Source: Oceanithermus desulfurans
Lineage (GTDB): Bacteria > Deinococcota > Deinococci > Deinococcales > Marinithermaceae
Reading direction: 5' to 3'
DNA: 64,000 nucleotides
Assembly (NCBI RefSeq): GCF_014201675.1
Contig: NZ_JACHEZ010000004.1
Location: 62,001-126,000 of the forward strand
The translations under genes and the position numbers were made by a program. Position 1 is the stretch's first letter, and every line of letters begins with the position of its first letter. The notes beneath the pieces are model-generated. The model saw only the letters and a program-made list of their open reading frames with translations, searched no databases and was not told where the DNA came from. This document shows, piece by piece, positions 15,737 to 24,064 of this stretch.

Positions 15737-16561
15737 GTGAAGCGCAAACGCCTGAGCAACCTCATCGTTCACGTGCTGCTGATCCTCTCGGTGCTGGTGG
15801 TGGCGGCGCCCATTCTGCTGGCGTTCATCTTCTCGACCCAGACTCCGGCGCAGATCTTCAGCTATCCGCCCCGCTTCACCTTCGGCACCGCGATGCTCGA
15901 GAACTACTCGATCGCCTGGAACCAGTTCCACCTGGGCGTTTACATGAAGAACTCCTTCTACATCGCCATCGCCGTGACCGTCGGGAAGACGATCATCTCG
16001 TTCATGGCGGCGCTCGCCCTGGTCTACTTCCGTTTCCCGCTCAAGGGGGCCGTCTTCACCTTCATTTTGCTCACCCTGATGATGCCCACCGAAATCATGA
16101 TCGTCGCGCTCTTCGACCTGGTTACCAAGCTGGGTTGGTCCAACTCCTACGCGGCGCTGATCGTGCCCTTCCTGGCTTCGGCCACGGGTACCTTCCTCTT
16201 CCGCCAGCAGTTCCTGCAGATCCCCACCAGCCTGGTCGACGCCGCTAAGATCGACGGCGCGGGGCCACTGCGGTTCGCCTGGGCCATCCTGCTGCCCATG
16301 TCGCTCAATGTGGTGGCGGCGATGGCCGTGATCCAGTTCGTCTACATGTGGAACCAGTACCTCTGGCCGCTGATCATCATCCGCGAGGGTGACCGCCAGG
16401 TGGTCCAGGTGGGTCTGCGCATGATGACCAGCGGGCAGGACGCCACCAACTGGGGCATCGTCATGGCGGGGGCGATCATCGCCCTGCTGCCGGCCCTGGT
16501 CGTCTTCCTGCTGCTCCAGGAGCAGTTCAGCCGCGGCTTCGCGCTCAGCCAGGAAAAGTAG
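15737..16561 (+). CDS. ABC importer permease, UgpE/MalG type
   Basis: The product has 274 residues and starts with GTG, two bases after the previous stop and behind TACGGAGGC. Six spans are visible, with the ATPase-docking loop SLVDAAKIDGAGPLRFAWAILLP near residue 170 and the C-terminal FLLLQEQFSRGFALSQEK typical of MalG/UgpE. It is the second subunit of the glycerol-3-phosphate-type importer. Confidence 0.9.
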   Translation: MKRKRLSNLIVHVLLILSVLVVAAPILLAFIFSTQTPAQIFSYPPRFTFGTAMLENYSIAWNQFHLGVYMKNSFYIAIAVTVGKTIISFMAALALVYFRFPLKGAVFTFILLTLMMPTEIMIVALFDLVTKLGWSNSYAALIVPFLASATGTFLFRQQFLQIPTSLVDAAKIDGAGPLRFAWAILLPMSLNVVAAMAVIQFVYMWNQYLWPLIIIREGDRQVVQVGLRMMTSGQDATNWGIVMAGAIIALLPALVVFLLLQEQFSRGFALSQEK

Positions 16562-16562
16562 C

Positions 16563-17258
16563 ATGCCGACGCTGCCCTTCGCGAACCGCAAGCGCCCCGT
16601 ACTGCTGGGGCACCGCGGGCTGCCGACGCTCGCCGACGGCAACACCCGCGCCGCCTTCCTGGCGGCAGTAGAGGCGGGGCTCGACGGGATCGAGACCGAC
16701 GTGCAGCGCACCAGGGACGGGGTGCTGGTCATCCACCACGACTTCGTCGTGGGCCTGCGGCTGATCTCGGACATGACCTACGCCGAGCTGATGGAGCAGC
16801 GCCCGGAGATGATGACCCTCGAGCAGCTCTTCGAACTGCTCGAGCCCTACCCCGACTTCCTCCTCAACCTGGAGCTCAAGAGCATTCCCGGGCTCGAAGA
16901 CGGGCGTGCTCACGAGCTCGCCGATGCGGTGGCCGCGTGGCCGGGGCACGGGCGCGTCTGGATTTCCTCCTACGACCCCGCAGCCCTTTTCAAGGTGCGC
17001 GAACACCGTCCGGAGATCCCCCTGGGCTACCTCTTCCGTGTCTACGACACCGGCCGTATGGCCGAGCTGCTGGGGATCGAAGCCGTGCACCCCCAGTGGC
17101 AGCTCGTCACCGCCGCCCGGGTGGCCCGCTGGCACAAGAAGGGCATGGGTGTGGCCACCTGGACCGTGAACGACGCCCAGGCGGCGCGCGAGCTGGCCCG
17201 CCTGGGCGTGGACGTGCTCATGGGCGACGACGCCGAGGTCCTCAAACAGGCGCGTTAG
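16563..17258 (+). CDS. Glycerophosphodiester phosphodiesterase, UgpQ-like
   Basis: A 231-residue cytoplasmic GDPD. It has GHRGLPTLADGNT (catalytic His with Arg), GIETDVQRTRDGVLVIHHD (metal-binding Glu/Asp and the second His) and LNLELKS (third acidic site). It lacks a signal peptide. The ATG is one base after the permease stop, so it is the last gene of the ugp-like operon. It would cleave imported glycerophosphodiesters to glycerol-3-phosphate and alcohol. A second, divergent paralogue is at 18778-19614. Confidence 0.92.
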   Translation: MPTLPFANRKRPVLLGHRGLPTLADGNTRAAFLAAVEAGLDGIETDVQRTRDGVLVIHHDFVVGLRLISDMTYAELMEQRPEMMTLEQLFELLEPYPDFLLNLELKSIPGLEDGRAHELADAVAAWPGHGRVWISSYDPAALFKVREHRPEIPLGYLFRVYDTGRMAELLGIEAVHPQWQLVTAARVARWHKKGMGVATWTVNDAQAARELARLGVDVLMGDDAEVLKQAR

Positions 17259-17326
17259 CCAGCCTTGCCGCTGCGCTCGCCAGAAAGCGCGCTCTTGGTT
17301 TATCCTTGTTCCAAGGAGGAACACGT

Positions 17327-17581
17327 ATGGAACTGGATGCGGCGGTTTGGTTCACCGCTCCGGTCGTGGTCTCCGGATGGGTGCTCGGGCTGGCCCTGCT
17401 TGCGGGGCTACTCTTCGCGCTGTTGCGGTTCGTCGTGGCCGCGGCCCTGCGCCAGGTCCTGGAACAGGAGCTTGCGCGCTTCGCGCAAACCCCGGCGCGG
17501 ACCGGGCCGGATAGCAAGGCCAGCGAGCCGGGGGCCGCAGCCGCGGAGGCGGCGCGGAATTCGAGGGGGGAAGGAACATGA
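17327..17581 (+). CDS. Small single-span membrane protein A of a three-gene set
   Basis: An 84-residue protein from the ATG at 17327, which has a good AAGGAGG site; a TATCCT hexamer at 17301-17306 may be its -10. One hydrophobic span (about 10-35, APVVVSGWVLGLALLAGLLFALL) is followed by a short amphipathic helix ALRQVLEQELARF and a Pro/Ala/Gly-rich tail. I do not recognise a family. The next two genes have the same plan and the stop overlaps the next start by four bases (ATGA). Its function is unknown. Confidence 0.75.
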   Translation: MELDAAVWFTAPVVVSGWVLGLALLAGLLFALLRFVVAAALRQVLEQELARFAQTPARTGPDSKASEPGAAAAEAARNSRGEGT

Positions 17582-17784
17582 ACATAGGTCTCGGTGAGCT
17601 GTGGATCGTTCTCGCGGTGTGGGCGCTCTTGATCTGGGCTTTCTACGCGCTCGTCAAGTTGGCCGTTCGGGCTGCGCTCGAGCAGTTCCTGGCGGCCCAC
17701 CGCGACGAACTTGCGGAGCTCGTCCGCGAGGCGGCGGCGCCGCCCGCGCCCAAAGGGCGGGCGGACGAAGGCGAAGGGGGGTGA
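17578..17784 (+). CDS. Small single-span membrane protein B of a three-gene set
   Basis: A 68-residue protein that starts inside the stop of the preceding gene. One span (GELWIVLAVWALLIWAFYALVK without a signal cleavage site) is followed by the helix AVRAALEQFLAAHRDELAELV and an Ala/Pro/Gly/Glu tail. The segment after the span lines up with proteins A (ALRQVLEQELARF) and C (VVKQLLDEERAHW). No known family was recognised. Confidence 0.75.
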   Translation: MNIGLGELWIVLAVWALLIWAFYALVKLAVRAALEQFLAAHRDELAELVREAAAPPAPKGRADEGEGG

Positions 17785-17788
17785 TCCG

Positions 17789-17932
17789 GTGTTCCTTCTG
17801 GCCATCTTGCTCGTAAACGCCGCCTTTACCTACGTGGTGGTACGTACCGTAGTGAAGCAGCTGTTGGACGAGGAGCGCGCCCACTGGATAGGGCAGTTGC
17901 GCCAAGCCTGCTCCGAGCGCGGCGAGGTCTGA
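17789..17932 (+). CDS. Small single-span membrane protein C of a three-gene set
   Basis: A 47-residue protein from a GTG at 17789, four bases after the preceding stop, with AAGGGGGG before it. The N terminus is one span (FLLAILLVNAAFTYVVV), then the charged helix VVKQLLDEERAHWIGQLRQ. It converges directly on the amidotransferase gene, whose stop codon begins at the next base. It is too short to classify, but coupling and similarity to the two genes before it make it likely real. Confidence 0.6.
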   Translation: MFLLAILLVNAAFTYVVVRTVVKQLLDEERAHWIGQLRQACSERGEV

Positions 17933-18781
17933 TCAGGCCGAAGGCCGCACCAGGTGCTCGAGCCAGTTGGCGAACTCGAGCTGGCGCACGTGGTCGTCGA
18001 GCAACGTCTCGTCCACGCCCAGCTTGCGGCGCAGCGCCTCGTCGCCCGGGTTCTTGAACAGCGCCTTCATCTCCTCGGCGTAGCGCAGCACGTCCTCCTC
18101 TTTCTCGAAGAAGCCCTCCTTGACCAGCGCCCCGGCGCGGGCCGCGATCAGGCGGGCGTTCTCCCAGAGGTCGAACTCGGGGTGGTACTGGGTGGCCCAG
18201 TAGGCGCCGTTTTCGTGCTCCACGGCCAGCGCCTGCACGCGGGTGTGCTCGCCGGTGGCGAGCAGCTCGGCGGTGGGGGGTAGCTCGGTCACGTGGTCGA
18301 GGTGCATCTCGATGCCCTGGAAGGCGGCGGGCTTGCCCGCGGTGAGCGGGTGTTCGCGGCCGGCGGCGGTCAGCTCGATGCGCGGCGCGAAGCCCCACTC
18401 GCGGCCTTTCGGGTTCTTCTCGACCCTGCCCCCGGCGGCCACCGCCGCCATCTGTGCCCCCCAGCAGCTGCCGAACTGGGGCACGCCGGCCTGGAAGGCG
18501 CGGCGTGCGAAGGCGATCTGCCGGGCGACCTTTTCTTCGTGGGTGTGGTAGATGGTCTGGTCCGATCCGGTCCAGATGACCCCGTGGAAGCCGCGCACCT
18601 CGTCCAGGCTGAGGAGCGGGTTTTCCAGGTCGGCGATGAAGAAGACCTGCGAGGTCGAACCGGGCGCGTAACGGTCGAGCAGGCGCCGGTAGAGGTCGTG
18701 CGGGTGGGCCACGTCGGAGCGGTCGAAGTTTTCCCGGCTAGCGCGCGGATAGCCGTTGACGATCAGGAAGTTCAGGGTCAT
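17933..18781 (-). CDS. Class I glutamine amidotransferase domain protein (GuaA-like GATase)
   Basis: The product has 282 residues. Nucleophile Cys is in FGSCWGAQ, the catalytic His/Glu pair in TQYHPEFDLWEN, and the oxyanion region in GVIWTGSDQTIYH. A helical extension of about 70 residues follows the GATase domain, so it is longer than a minimal GATase. It overlaps the divergent GDPD paralogue upstream by four bases, so the two genes form an operon. The acceptor that receives the ammonia, or the gamma-glutamyl substrate it cleaves, is not evident. Confidence 0.85.
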   Translation of the reverse strand: MTLNFLIVNGYPRASRENFDRSDVAHPHDLYRRLLDRYAPGSTSQVFFIADLENPLLSLDEVRGFHGVIWTGSDQTIYHTHEEKVARQIAFARRAFQAGVPQFGSCWGAQMAAVAAGGRVEKNPKGREWGFAPRIELTAAGREHPLTAGKPAAFQGIEMHLDHVTELPPTAELLATGEHTRVQALAVEHENGAYWATQYHPEFDLWENARLIAARAGALVKEGFFEKEEDVLRYAEEMKALFKNPGDEALRRKLGVDETLLDDHVRQLEFANWLEHLVRPSA

Positions 18782-19614
18782 GGCGTTTCCTTTCCGGCCG
18801 CGGCGTGGGCCAGCGGCACCAGGTCCTGCGGGAAGTCGGTGAAGAGGCCGGTCACCCCCGCCTCGATGTAGGCGCGGGCCTCCTCTGCGTCGTTGACGGT
18901 GAAGAGGTTGATCCGCCTGCCCGCCGCCACCAGCTCGCGCACCTTCTCGGGCGGCGTCAGCGTGGCGCGGGCGTTGACCGTCTGAAACTCCGCCACCGCG
19001 TCCCAGTCGATGGGGCGGTCGCGGTAAAACCCCACCAGCGCCTGCACCTCCACCTCGGGCCGCAGCGCGCGCGCCTCCTCGAGCCAGCGGTGCTCGAACG
19101 AGGAGAGCCGCACCTGCTCGGGCGCGATGCCCACCCGGTCCATCACCTCGAAGAAGCGGGGAACGATGGGGAAGTCCTCGAGCGGCGGCGGCAGCCGCTT
19201 CAGCTCGATGTTCACCGTCCAGTCGTGGTCGCGGGTAAAGACGAGCGCCTCCTCCACCGTGGGCACCCGGAGGCCCACGTAGGCGGCCTGTTCGGCGGCG
19301 CTCACCCGACCGGCCGCGATCTGGCCGAAGGGGTCGTCGCGGTCGAACCAGCTGCCGGCGTCGAGCCGTTCGATTTCGTCAAAGGTGAACTCGGTGAAGG
19401 TCCAGGGCGCGCGGTCGGGGAAGACCTCGGCGGCGTTGGTGGTCCGCTTCAGGCTGTCGTCGTGGAAGAGGATGAGCACGCCGTCGGCGGTCACCCCCAC
19501 GTCGGTCTCCCACAGGTCGGCCCCCACCTCCAGGCCCTTCTGCGCGGCAGCCAGGGTGTTCTCGGGCGCCAGACTGCGGGCGCCGCGGTGCGCGATGACG
19601 AGGGTGCGGTTCAC
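18778..19614 (-). CDS. Glycerophosphodiester phosphodiesterase (second paralogue)
   Basis: A 278-residue GDPD with AHRGARSLAPENT, LWETDVGVTADGVLILFHDD and VNIELKRLP carrying the catalytic His pair and metal ligands, and a C-terminal INLFTVNDAEEARAYIEAGVTGLFTDFP strand. It has no signal peptide, so it is cytoplasmic. The GTG start at 19614 lies six bases from a minus-strand TATCGT, so it should be leaderless. It is longer than the UgpQ-like protein at 16563, with an insertion after the second His. It shares an operon with the amidotransferase. Confidence 0.9.
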   Translation of the reverse strand: MNRTLVIAHRGARSLAPENTLAAAQKGLEVGADLWETDVGVTADGVLILFHDDSLKRTTNAAEVFPDRAPWTFTEFTFDEIERLDAGSWFDRDDPFGQIAAGRVSAAEQAAYVGLRVPTVEEALVFTRDHDWTVNIELKRLPPPLEDFPIVPRFFEVMDRVGIAPEQVRLSSFEHRWLEEARALRPEVEVQALVGFYRDRPIDWDAVAEFQTVNARATLTPPEKVRELVAAGRRINLFTVNDAEEARAYIEAGVTGLFTDFPQDLVPLAHAAAGKETP

Positions 19615-19620
19615 GGGAAC

Positions 19621-19626
19621 ACGATA
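19621..19626 (-). promoter_or_regulatory. -10 element of GDPD/amidotransferase operon (leaderless)
   Basis: TATCGT on the minus strand ends six bases before the GTG start at 19614. Confidence 0.5.
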
Positions 19627-19747
19627 CCGCAGAGGACGCGGGCAGGCGAGGCGGGCTTGGCCGTCGGCGCTTTCTTTGCCGCTCCGGGCCGGCGGCCGCA
19701 GGCCGCGCGACCCGGGACTCGTCGCGGCCGACCACCCGACCTTTTTG

Positions 19748-19786
19748 CGTCACCCCCGACGAGGTACGAAGCGCCGGGTCTGGGGG
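19748..19786 (+). repeat. Palindromic element, diverged copy
   Basis: A diverged version of the element at 19868: GTCACCCCCGACGAGG followed by a short stem and GGGTCTGGGG. The preceding bases are also related to those before the 19868 copy. Confidence 0.55.
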
Positions 19787-19867
19787 GCCCGCGTGGTCGT
19801 CGCGAAGCGTAAGCGCGTCAGGTGGTCGTCTTCGCGGTGCATGCCCCAATCGACCCCGCCTATTTTT

Positions 19868-19910
19868 CGTCATCCCCGACGAGGCGCGAAGCGCCGAGAT
19901 CGGGGATCTT
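19868..19910 (+). repeat. Palindromic intergenic element, copy 1
   Basis: 43 bases identical to 20252-20294. It folds as nested inverted repeats: outer TCCCCGA/TCGGGGA and inner GGCGC/GCGCC. About 50 bases after it are also similar to the sequence after the second copy. Confidence 0.8.
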
Positions 19911-19996
19911 AAGGTGCCTGCGAGTTTCGAGTGAGCCAACGCGCCGCCTTCGTCAGCGCCGGTGCTTCTAACCGTTGGCTTCCCAGCCGCGCCCGG

Positions 19997-20046
19997 CAAG
20001 ATTCCGGCTCTCGGGGGCCGCGTGGCCCCCTCGTCCGGAATGACGG
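19997..20046 (-). repeat. Palindromic intergenic element, inverted variant
   Basis: Read on the minus strand it follows the same plan as the copies at 19868 and 20252 (GTCAT, a long stem with a CGACGAGG-like arm, then ATCTTGCC) but with compensating changes: outer arm TTCCGGA/CCGGAAT and a longer GGGGGCC/GGCCCCC inner stem. Confidence 0.6.
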
Positions 20047-20054
20047 ATAACGGC

Positions 20055-20088
20055 GGTGCGTGGTACGTGGTACGAGGTGCGTGGTGGG
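20055..20088 (+). repeat. 7-base tandem repeats, GTRCGTR family
   Basis: Consecutive units GTGCGTG, GTACGTG, GTACGAG, GTGCGTG are followed by a degenerate unit. The same family is found inverted at 46297-46334. Confidence 0.65.
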
Positions 20089-20210
20089 TAGGAGTTTGAA
20101 CGAGGAGCAAGCCCAACGGCAGCGGCCGTAAGTCCACCAACCTTTTCTTCGCTATCCCAGAGTCGCGGAGACCCATGCTTCCGCACCTCTTCATCTCCTG
20201 TGCTTGTACT

Positions 20211-20248
20211 CACACCCCTACCCCCCACGCCCTACACCCACACCCCCA
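20211..20248 (-). repeat. 7-base tandem repeats, degenerate
   Basis: On the minus strand this reads as degenerate GGYGTRG-like heptamers (GGGTGTG, GGTGTAG, GGCGTGG, GGGGTAG). It is similar in period and core to the other heptamer tracts. Confidence 0.45.
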
Positions 20249-20251
20249 TTC

Positions 20252-20294
20252 CGTCATCCCCGACGAGGCGCGAAGCGCCGAGATCGGGGATCTT
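20252..20294 (+). repeat. Palindromic intergenic element, copy 2
   Basis: Identical over 43 bases to the copy at 19868-19910, with the same outer and inner stems. Confidence 0.8.
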
Positions 20295-20535
20295 GCCGTT
20301 GCTGCGAGCTACGAGCGAACCGACGCACCGTCGTCACCCTCCCGTTTTCGAGCGACCGGTGCTGCATCAGTGCTCATTCAGATTCCAGGCCTGCCCCGGA
20401 CCTGACCCATGATCTCGAGGTTGGTTCGGAGGGGGCCCGAAGGTGGCGCGCCGCCACGGCCGGTACGTTGGGAAGAGGACCCGCCCCGGATGCGTCGCGT
20501 GGCTCCGGTCTGCGTCGGGAACGATAGGGAAAACG

Positions 20536-22008
20536 TCAGGTCGGGCCCAGGGGCGCGGGGAGGCGGCCGCGGGCTTCGACCTCGCCGCGCAGCCAGGCGA
20601 GCACCGCCTCGAGCGCCTCCGGGCGAAATCCGTAGCTGAGCAGGGCCGGCGCGGGCACGCGCGCGGCGGCGAAGGGGTTCCACAGGGCCACGTGCAGGTC
20701 GGGTCGCCAGTTCCAGGTCTCGTTCGGGTAGAGGCGACGGCTGTTGGAGACGAGCAGGTCGAAGCCGTCGCTCTTGGCGAGGCCCAGACGGGGCACCTCT
20801 TCGGGACGTTCCACGAAGACCGGATCCACCGGCCAGTAGTCCGCGAGCAGGCGGGCCAGCGCGGCGCCGCTGGCCCCGGCTTCGGAAACGCCGTCGCCCG
20901 GGGGACGGGCCTGGGCCACCACCCGCAGCCGCGCTTTCCGGGGCGGAGGGGTGGCATCGCCCACCGTGGTCAGGCCACGCGTCCAGGCGCGCACGAAAAG
21001 CGCCCGGTCTTCCGCCTGCAAAGCTTGTGGGTAGGGGCCGGTGCGTACCGGAAAACGCTCGGCCAGGCGTTCGATGCGTTCGGCGCCGGCCTCCATTTGC
21101 CGGCGGTCCAGCTCGCCGCAGTCAAGCGCTTCCTGCACCCGCGCCAGCGTGGCCGCCTGCAACGCCAAGTCGCCCAGCGGCATCACCAGGTCGGCCCCGG
21201 CCGCCAGCGAGCGCACCGCCGCCTCGGGCGCGCCCCAGCGGTCGGCTATCGCCCGCATGTTGAGCGCGTCGCTGACGACGACGCCGTCGTAGCCCAGCTC
21301 CTGGCGCAATAGGCCGGTGAGGATGCGGCGCGAGAGCGTGGCCGGCAGCTCGCCGTCGAGCTCGGGGTAGACGATGTGGGCGGTCATCAGCGCCGGGACG
21401 CGGCCGGCGGCCCGCGCGAAGGGCACCAGCTCGAGCCGTCGCAGCGCGTCCAAGCTCTTGTGGACCACCGGCAGGCCCAGATGCGAGTCCACGGCCGTGT
21501 CCCCGTGGCCCGGAAAGTGCTTGCCCGTCGTGGCCACCCCCTGGCGCACGTGCCCCTCGTGCCAGGCCAGCGCCAGCTCGCCGGCGCGCTCCGGGTCCAC
21601 CCCGAAGGAGCGCTCGGCGATGACGGGGTTCGCCGGGTTGGTGTTCAGGTCGAGGACCGGCGCGAAGTTGAGGTTGAAGCCGTAGGCGGCGAGGCCGCGG
21701 GCGGTGGCCGCGCCCACGGCGCGGGCCAGCTCCGGGTCGTCGGCCGCGCCCAGGCTCATCCCCGGCGGCGGGCTGGGCAGGAAGGGCAGCCGCAGCACCG
21801 CCCCGCCCTCCTGGTCCACGCTGATGAGCGCTTTGGGCCCCAGCACCTCGAGCAGGTCGGCCACCAGCCGCCTGAGCTGCCGGGGCCCGACGACGTTGTG
21901 GCGGAAGAGGATGACCCCGCCCACCCGGTAGCGCCGCCAGAGGGCCGCCAGGTCGGGGGAGAGCTCGGTGCCGGGGAGGCCGGTGATGACGAAGCGTCCG
22001 GCGTGCAT
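20536..22008 (-). CDS. Cytoplasmic beta-N-acetylhexosaminidase NagZ-like (GH3), second paralogue
   Basis: A 490-residue GH3 enzyme without signal peptide. It shows SVDQEGG near 64-69, the acid/base loop KHFPGHGDTAVDSH (163-176) and nucleophile Asp247 in VVSDALNM, all NagZ features. Like the exported paralogue at 5677 it has a C-terminal domain of about 150 residues. The minus-strand TAGAGT six bases before the ATG makes it leaderless. It would act on GlcNAc-anhydro-MurNAc compounds inside the cell, giving this organism one NagZ on each side of the membrane. Confidence 0.9.
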   Translation of the reverse strand: MHAGRFVITGLPGTELSPDLAALWRRYRVGGVILFRHNVVGPRQLRRLVADLLEVLGPKALISVDQEGGAVLRLPFLPSPPPGMSLGAADDPELARAVGAATARGLAAYGFNLNFAPVLDLNTNPANPVIAERSFGVDPERAGELALAWHEGHVRQGVATTGKHFPGHGDTAVDSHLGLPVVHKSLDALRRLELVPFARAAGRVPALMTAHIVYPELDGELPATLSRRILTGLLRQELGYDGVVVSDALNMRAIADRWGAPEAAVRSLAAGADLVMPLGDLALQAATLARVQEALDCGELDRRQMEAGAERIERLAERFPVRTGPYPQALQAEDRALFVRAWTRGLTTVGDATPPPRKARLRVVAQARPPGDGVSEAGASGAALARLLADYWPVDPVFVERPEEVPRLGLAKSDGFDLLVSNSRRLYPNETWNWRPDLHVALWNPFAAARVPAPALLSYGFRPEALEAVLAWLRGEVEARGRLPAPLGPT

Positions 22009-22014
22009 AGCCTG

Positions 22015-22020
22015 ACTCTA
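22015..22020 (-). promoter_or_regulatory. -10 element of the cytoplasmic nagZ paralogue (leaderless)
   Basis: TAGAGT on the minus strand ends six bases before the ATG at 22008. Confidence 0.5.
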
Positions 22021-22106
22021 CCCCGGCCATGTGGGGGACCTGTGGTGCTGCGCGACCTTCGCCTGACGTAGCGGAGGAACGGACGTTCTCCCGAAAGCGC
22101 GGGTGT

Positions 22107-22112
22107 AGCATG
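22107..22112 (+). promoter_or_regulatory. -10 element of the ArsB-like gene (leaderless)
   Basis: TAGCAT ends six bases before the ATG at 22119, the same spacing as in the other leaderless genes. It overlaps an earlier in-frame ATG (22110), which argues for the later start. Confidence 0.45.
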
Positions 22113-22118
22113 GGCGGC

Positions 22119-23402
22119 ATGGCGGTGGCGTTCGCTGTTTTCCTCCTGACGCTCCTTCTCGTCGTCGTTCAGCCGCGGGGGTTGGGTATCGGCGTGGGCG
22201 CATTGGTGGGAGCCGGATTGGCCCTGGTGTTGGGCGTGGTGCGGTTGGAAGACGTTCCTGTGGTCTGGGGCTTCGTATGGGACGCTACCTTCGCTTTCGT
22301 CTTCGTCATCTTGATCAGCCTCGTTCTGGACGAGGCTGGGTTCTTTCGCTGGGCGGCCTTGCACGTTGGGCGCATCGGCGGCGGTAAGGGAGCCTGGCTG
22401 TTCGTGTTGGTGGTGCTCCTGGGTGCGGCGGTCGCTGCAATGTTCGCCAACGACGGCGCAGCCCTGATTCTCACGCCCATCGTCATGGAGATGCTGCTGG
22501 CCCTGGGGTTTACGCCTGCGGCCAGTTTGGCCTTCGTCATGGCCACCGGGTTCATTGCCGACACCGCAAGCCTTCCTTTTGTGGTCTCCAACCTCGTCAA
22601 CATCGTGAGCGCCGACTATTTCGAGATTTCTTTCGATGCGTACGCCCGGACGATGCTTCCCGTCAACGCGGTGGCGGTGTTGGCCAGCTTGGCGGTACTG
22701 TGGTGGTTTTACCGCAAAGAAGTGCCGCAGCGGTACGACACGGGCAAGCTCCCCACGCCCGTGAGCGGGGTTCGTGATCCGGTCGTGTTCAACCTGGGTT
22801 TCGTGGTGCTCGTAGTTTTGCTTGCAGGCTATTTTTACTCGGGTCCGCTTGGCGTACCGGTATCGCTGGTGGCCGGAGCCGGCGCCGCGATTCTTCTGGG
22901 GGTGGCCTCCCTGCGCAGGCTGTCGGTGGGCAGGTTGTTGCGTGGGGCGCCGTGGCAGGTCGTGCTCTTTAGTCTGGGCATGTACCTGGTGGTCTACGGA
23001 CTCAGGAACCAGGGGTTGACCGCATACCTCGCCGGGCTGCTGGAGGGATGGTCTTCAGGGCCGCTCGAGGCCGCCCTGGGCACCGGGATTCTGAGCGCGC
23101 TAATGTCGGCGACCATGAACAACATGCCCACGGTAATGGTCGTGGCGCTTTCGATCGATCACGCCAGCGTTACGGGGGCGGTGCGCGAGGCGATGATCTA
23201 CGGCAATGTGATCGGATCCGACCTGGGGCCGAAGTTTACACCCATCGGCAGCCTGGCCACGCTCTTATGGCTGCACGTCCTGGAACGAAAAGGGTTCAAG
23301 GTTGGATGGGGGCGTTACTTCAAGACCGGGGTGGTGCTCACCACCCCTGTGCTGCTCGTGACCCTGATCTTCCTTGGTTTTTGGCTGCCTCACCGCGGTT
23401 GA
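22119..23402 (+). CDS. ArsB-type arsenite/anion transporter
   Basis: A 427-residue polytopic protein (about 11 hydrophobic spans). It has ArsB-like segments: [62 protein letters not shown] and [24 protein letters not shown]. ArsB exports arsenite; related ion-transporter-superfamily proteins move other anions. There is no arsR, arsC or arsA next to it, so arsenite is likely but not proven. I choose ATG 22119 over 22110 because of the promoter spacing. Codon use is somewhat less GC-extreme than in its neighbours, which may hint at acquisition. Confidence 0.85.
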   Translation: MAVAFAVFLLTLLLVVVQPRGLGIGVGALVGAGLALVLGVVRLEDVPVVWGFVWDATFAFVFVILISLVLDEAGFFRWAALHVGRIGGGKGAWLFVLVVLLGAAVAAMFANDGAALILTPIVMEMLLALGFTPAASLAFVMATGFIADTASLPFVVSNLVNIVSADYFEISFDAYARTMLPVNAVAVLASLAVLWWFYRKEVPQRYDTGKLPTPVSGVRDPVVFNLGFVVLVVLLAGYFYSGPLGVPVSLVAGAGAAILLGVASLRRLSVGRLLRGAPWQVVLFSLGMYLVVYGLRNQGLTAYLAGLLEGWSSGPLEAALGTGILSALMSATMNNMPTVMVVALSIDHASVTGAVREAMIYGNVIGSDLGPKFTPIGSLATLLWLHVLERKGFKVGWGRYFKTGVVLTTPVLLVTLIFLGFWLPHRG

Positions 23403-23422
23403 GTGTCGGCCGGGCGGCCGAC

Positions 23423-24064
23423 TCAGGTCTCGTCCAGTAGTCCCACCTCGAGGGCCCAGCGCGTGAGCGCCGCCCGGGAGCTCAGGCCCAGCTTCGACGC
23501 CGCCCGCTCCCGGTACGTCGCCACCGTTTTTTCGCTCAGCTCCAGTTCGGCGGCGATCTGTTTGTAGGTCATCCCCATGGCGATGCCCCGGACCACCGAG
23601 CGTTCGCGCGCCGTGAGGACCTCGGGCGTGGGCCTCGGCTCCTCCTGCCGGTGCTGGATCATGGCGTAGAGCAGGTCCTGGGGCACGTAGTGCTCGCCGC
23701 GCGCCAGGGCTTTGACCGCATCCATCAGTTCGTACTCGATGCTGCTCTTGCCCAGGTAGCCCGATCCTCCCGCGGCCAGGAAACGTTCGGCGTATTCGGC
23801 CTCCTCGTGCATGGAAAGGGCGAGAAGTTTGAGGTTGGGGCGAAGTGCCTTCAGCCGGCGGGCGCAGGCGATGCCGTCGATGCCGGGAAGGGAAAGGTCG
23901 AGGATGGCGAGGTCGACCTCGGTCGCTGTTTTGGCCAGCTTCTCCAGCGCTTCCTCGCCCGAGATCGCCTCGCCCACGACGGTGACCTCGCCGGAGCGCT
24001 CGAGGATGAACCGCACCCCGGCGCGCACCACCGGATGGTCGTCGACCAGAAAAACCCGAATCAT
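23423..24064 (-). CDS. NarL/LuxR-family response regulator
   Basis: The product has 213 residues. The receiver domain has the acidic pair in FLVDDHPVV, the phosphorylation Asp in LAILDLSLPG (near 57) and the Lys in YLGKSS. The C-terminal LuxR HTH is LTARERSVVRGIAMGMTYKQIAAELELSEKTVATYRERAASKLG. Its ATG overlaps the kinase stop by four bases. It likely controls the divergent molybdoenzyme operon 2.7 kb away, as TtrR or NarL do for theirs; that is inference from position. Confidence 0.93.
   Translation of the reverse strand: MIRVFLVDDHPVVRAGVRFILERSGEVTVVGEAISGEEALEKLAKTATEVDLAILDLSLPGIDGIACARRLKALRPNLKLLALSMHEEAEYAERFLAAGGSGYLGKSSIEYELMDAVKALARGEHYVPQDLLYAMIQHRQEEPRPTPEVLTARERSVVRGIAMGMTYKQIAAELELSEKTVATYRERAASKLGLSSRAALTRWALEVGLLDET

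Larger units (their letters stand above)
19615..20535. other. Non-coding intergenic region full of repeats
   Basis: No credible gene is seen in these 921 bases; the short open frames are low-complexity. The region holds four copies of a palindromic element and two tracts of 7-base tandem repeats (listed separately). It separates a leaderless minus-strand GDPD from the 3' end of the minus-strand NagZ paralogue. Confidence 0.7.

Noticed and set aside
20055-20294. CRISPR array
   Set aside because: Repeat units are 7 bases without spacers, and the 43-base palindromes occur at irregular distances; no cas genes are present.
19615-20535. Possible degraded insertion sequence in the repeat-rich gap
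   Set aside because: No transposase fragment in any frame, no terminal inverted repeats and no target-site duplication; the palindromes and heptamers explain the sequence.
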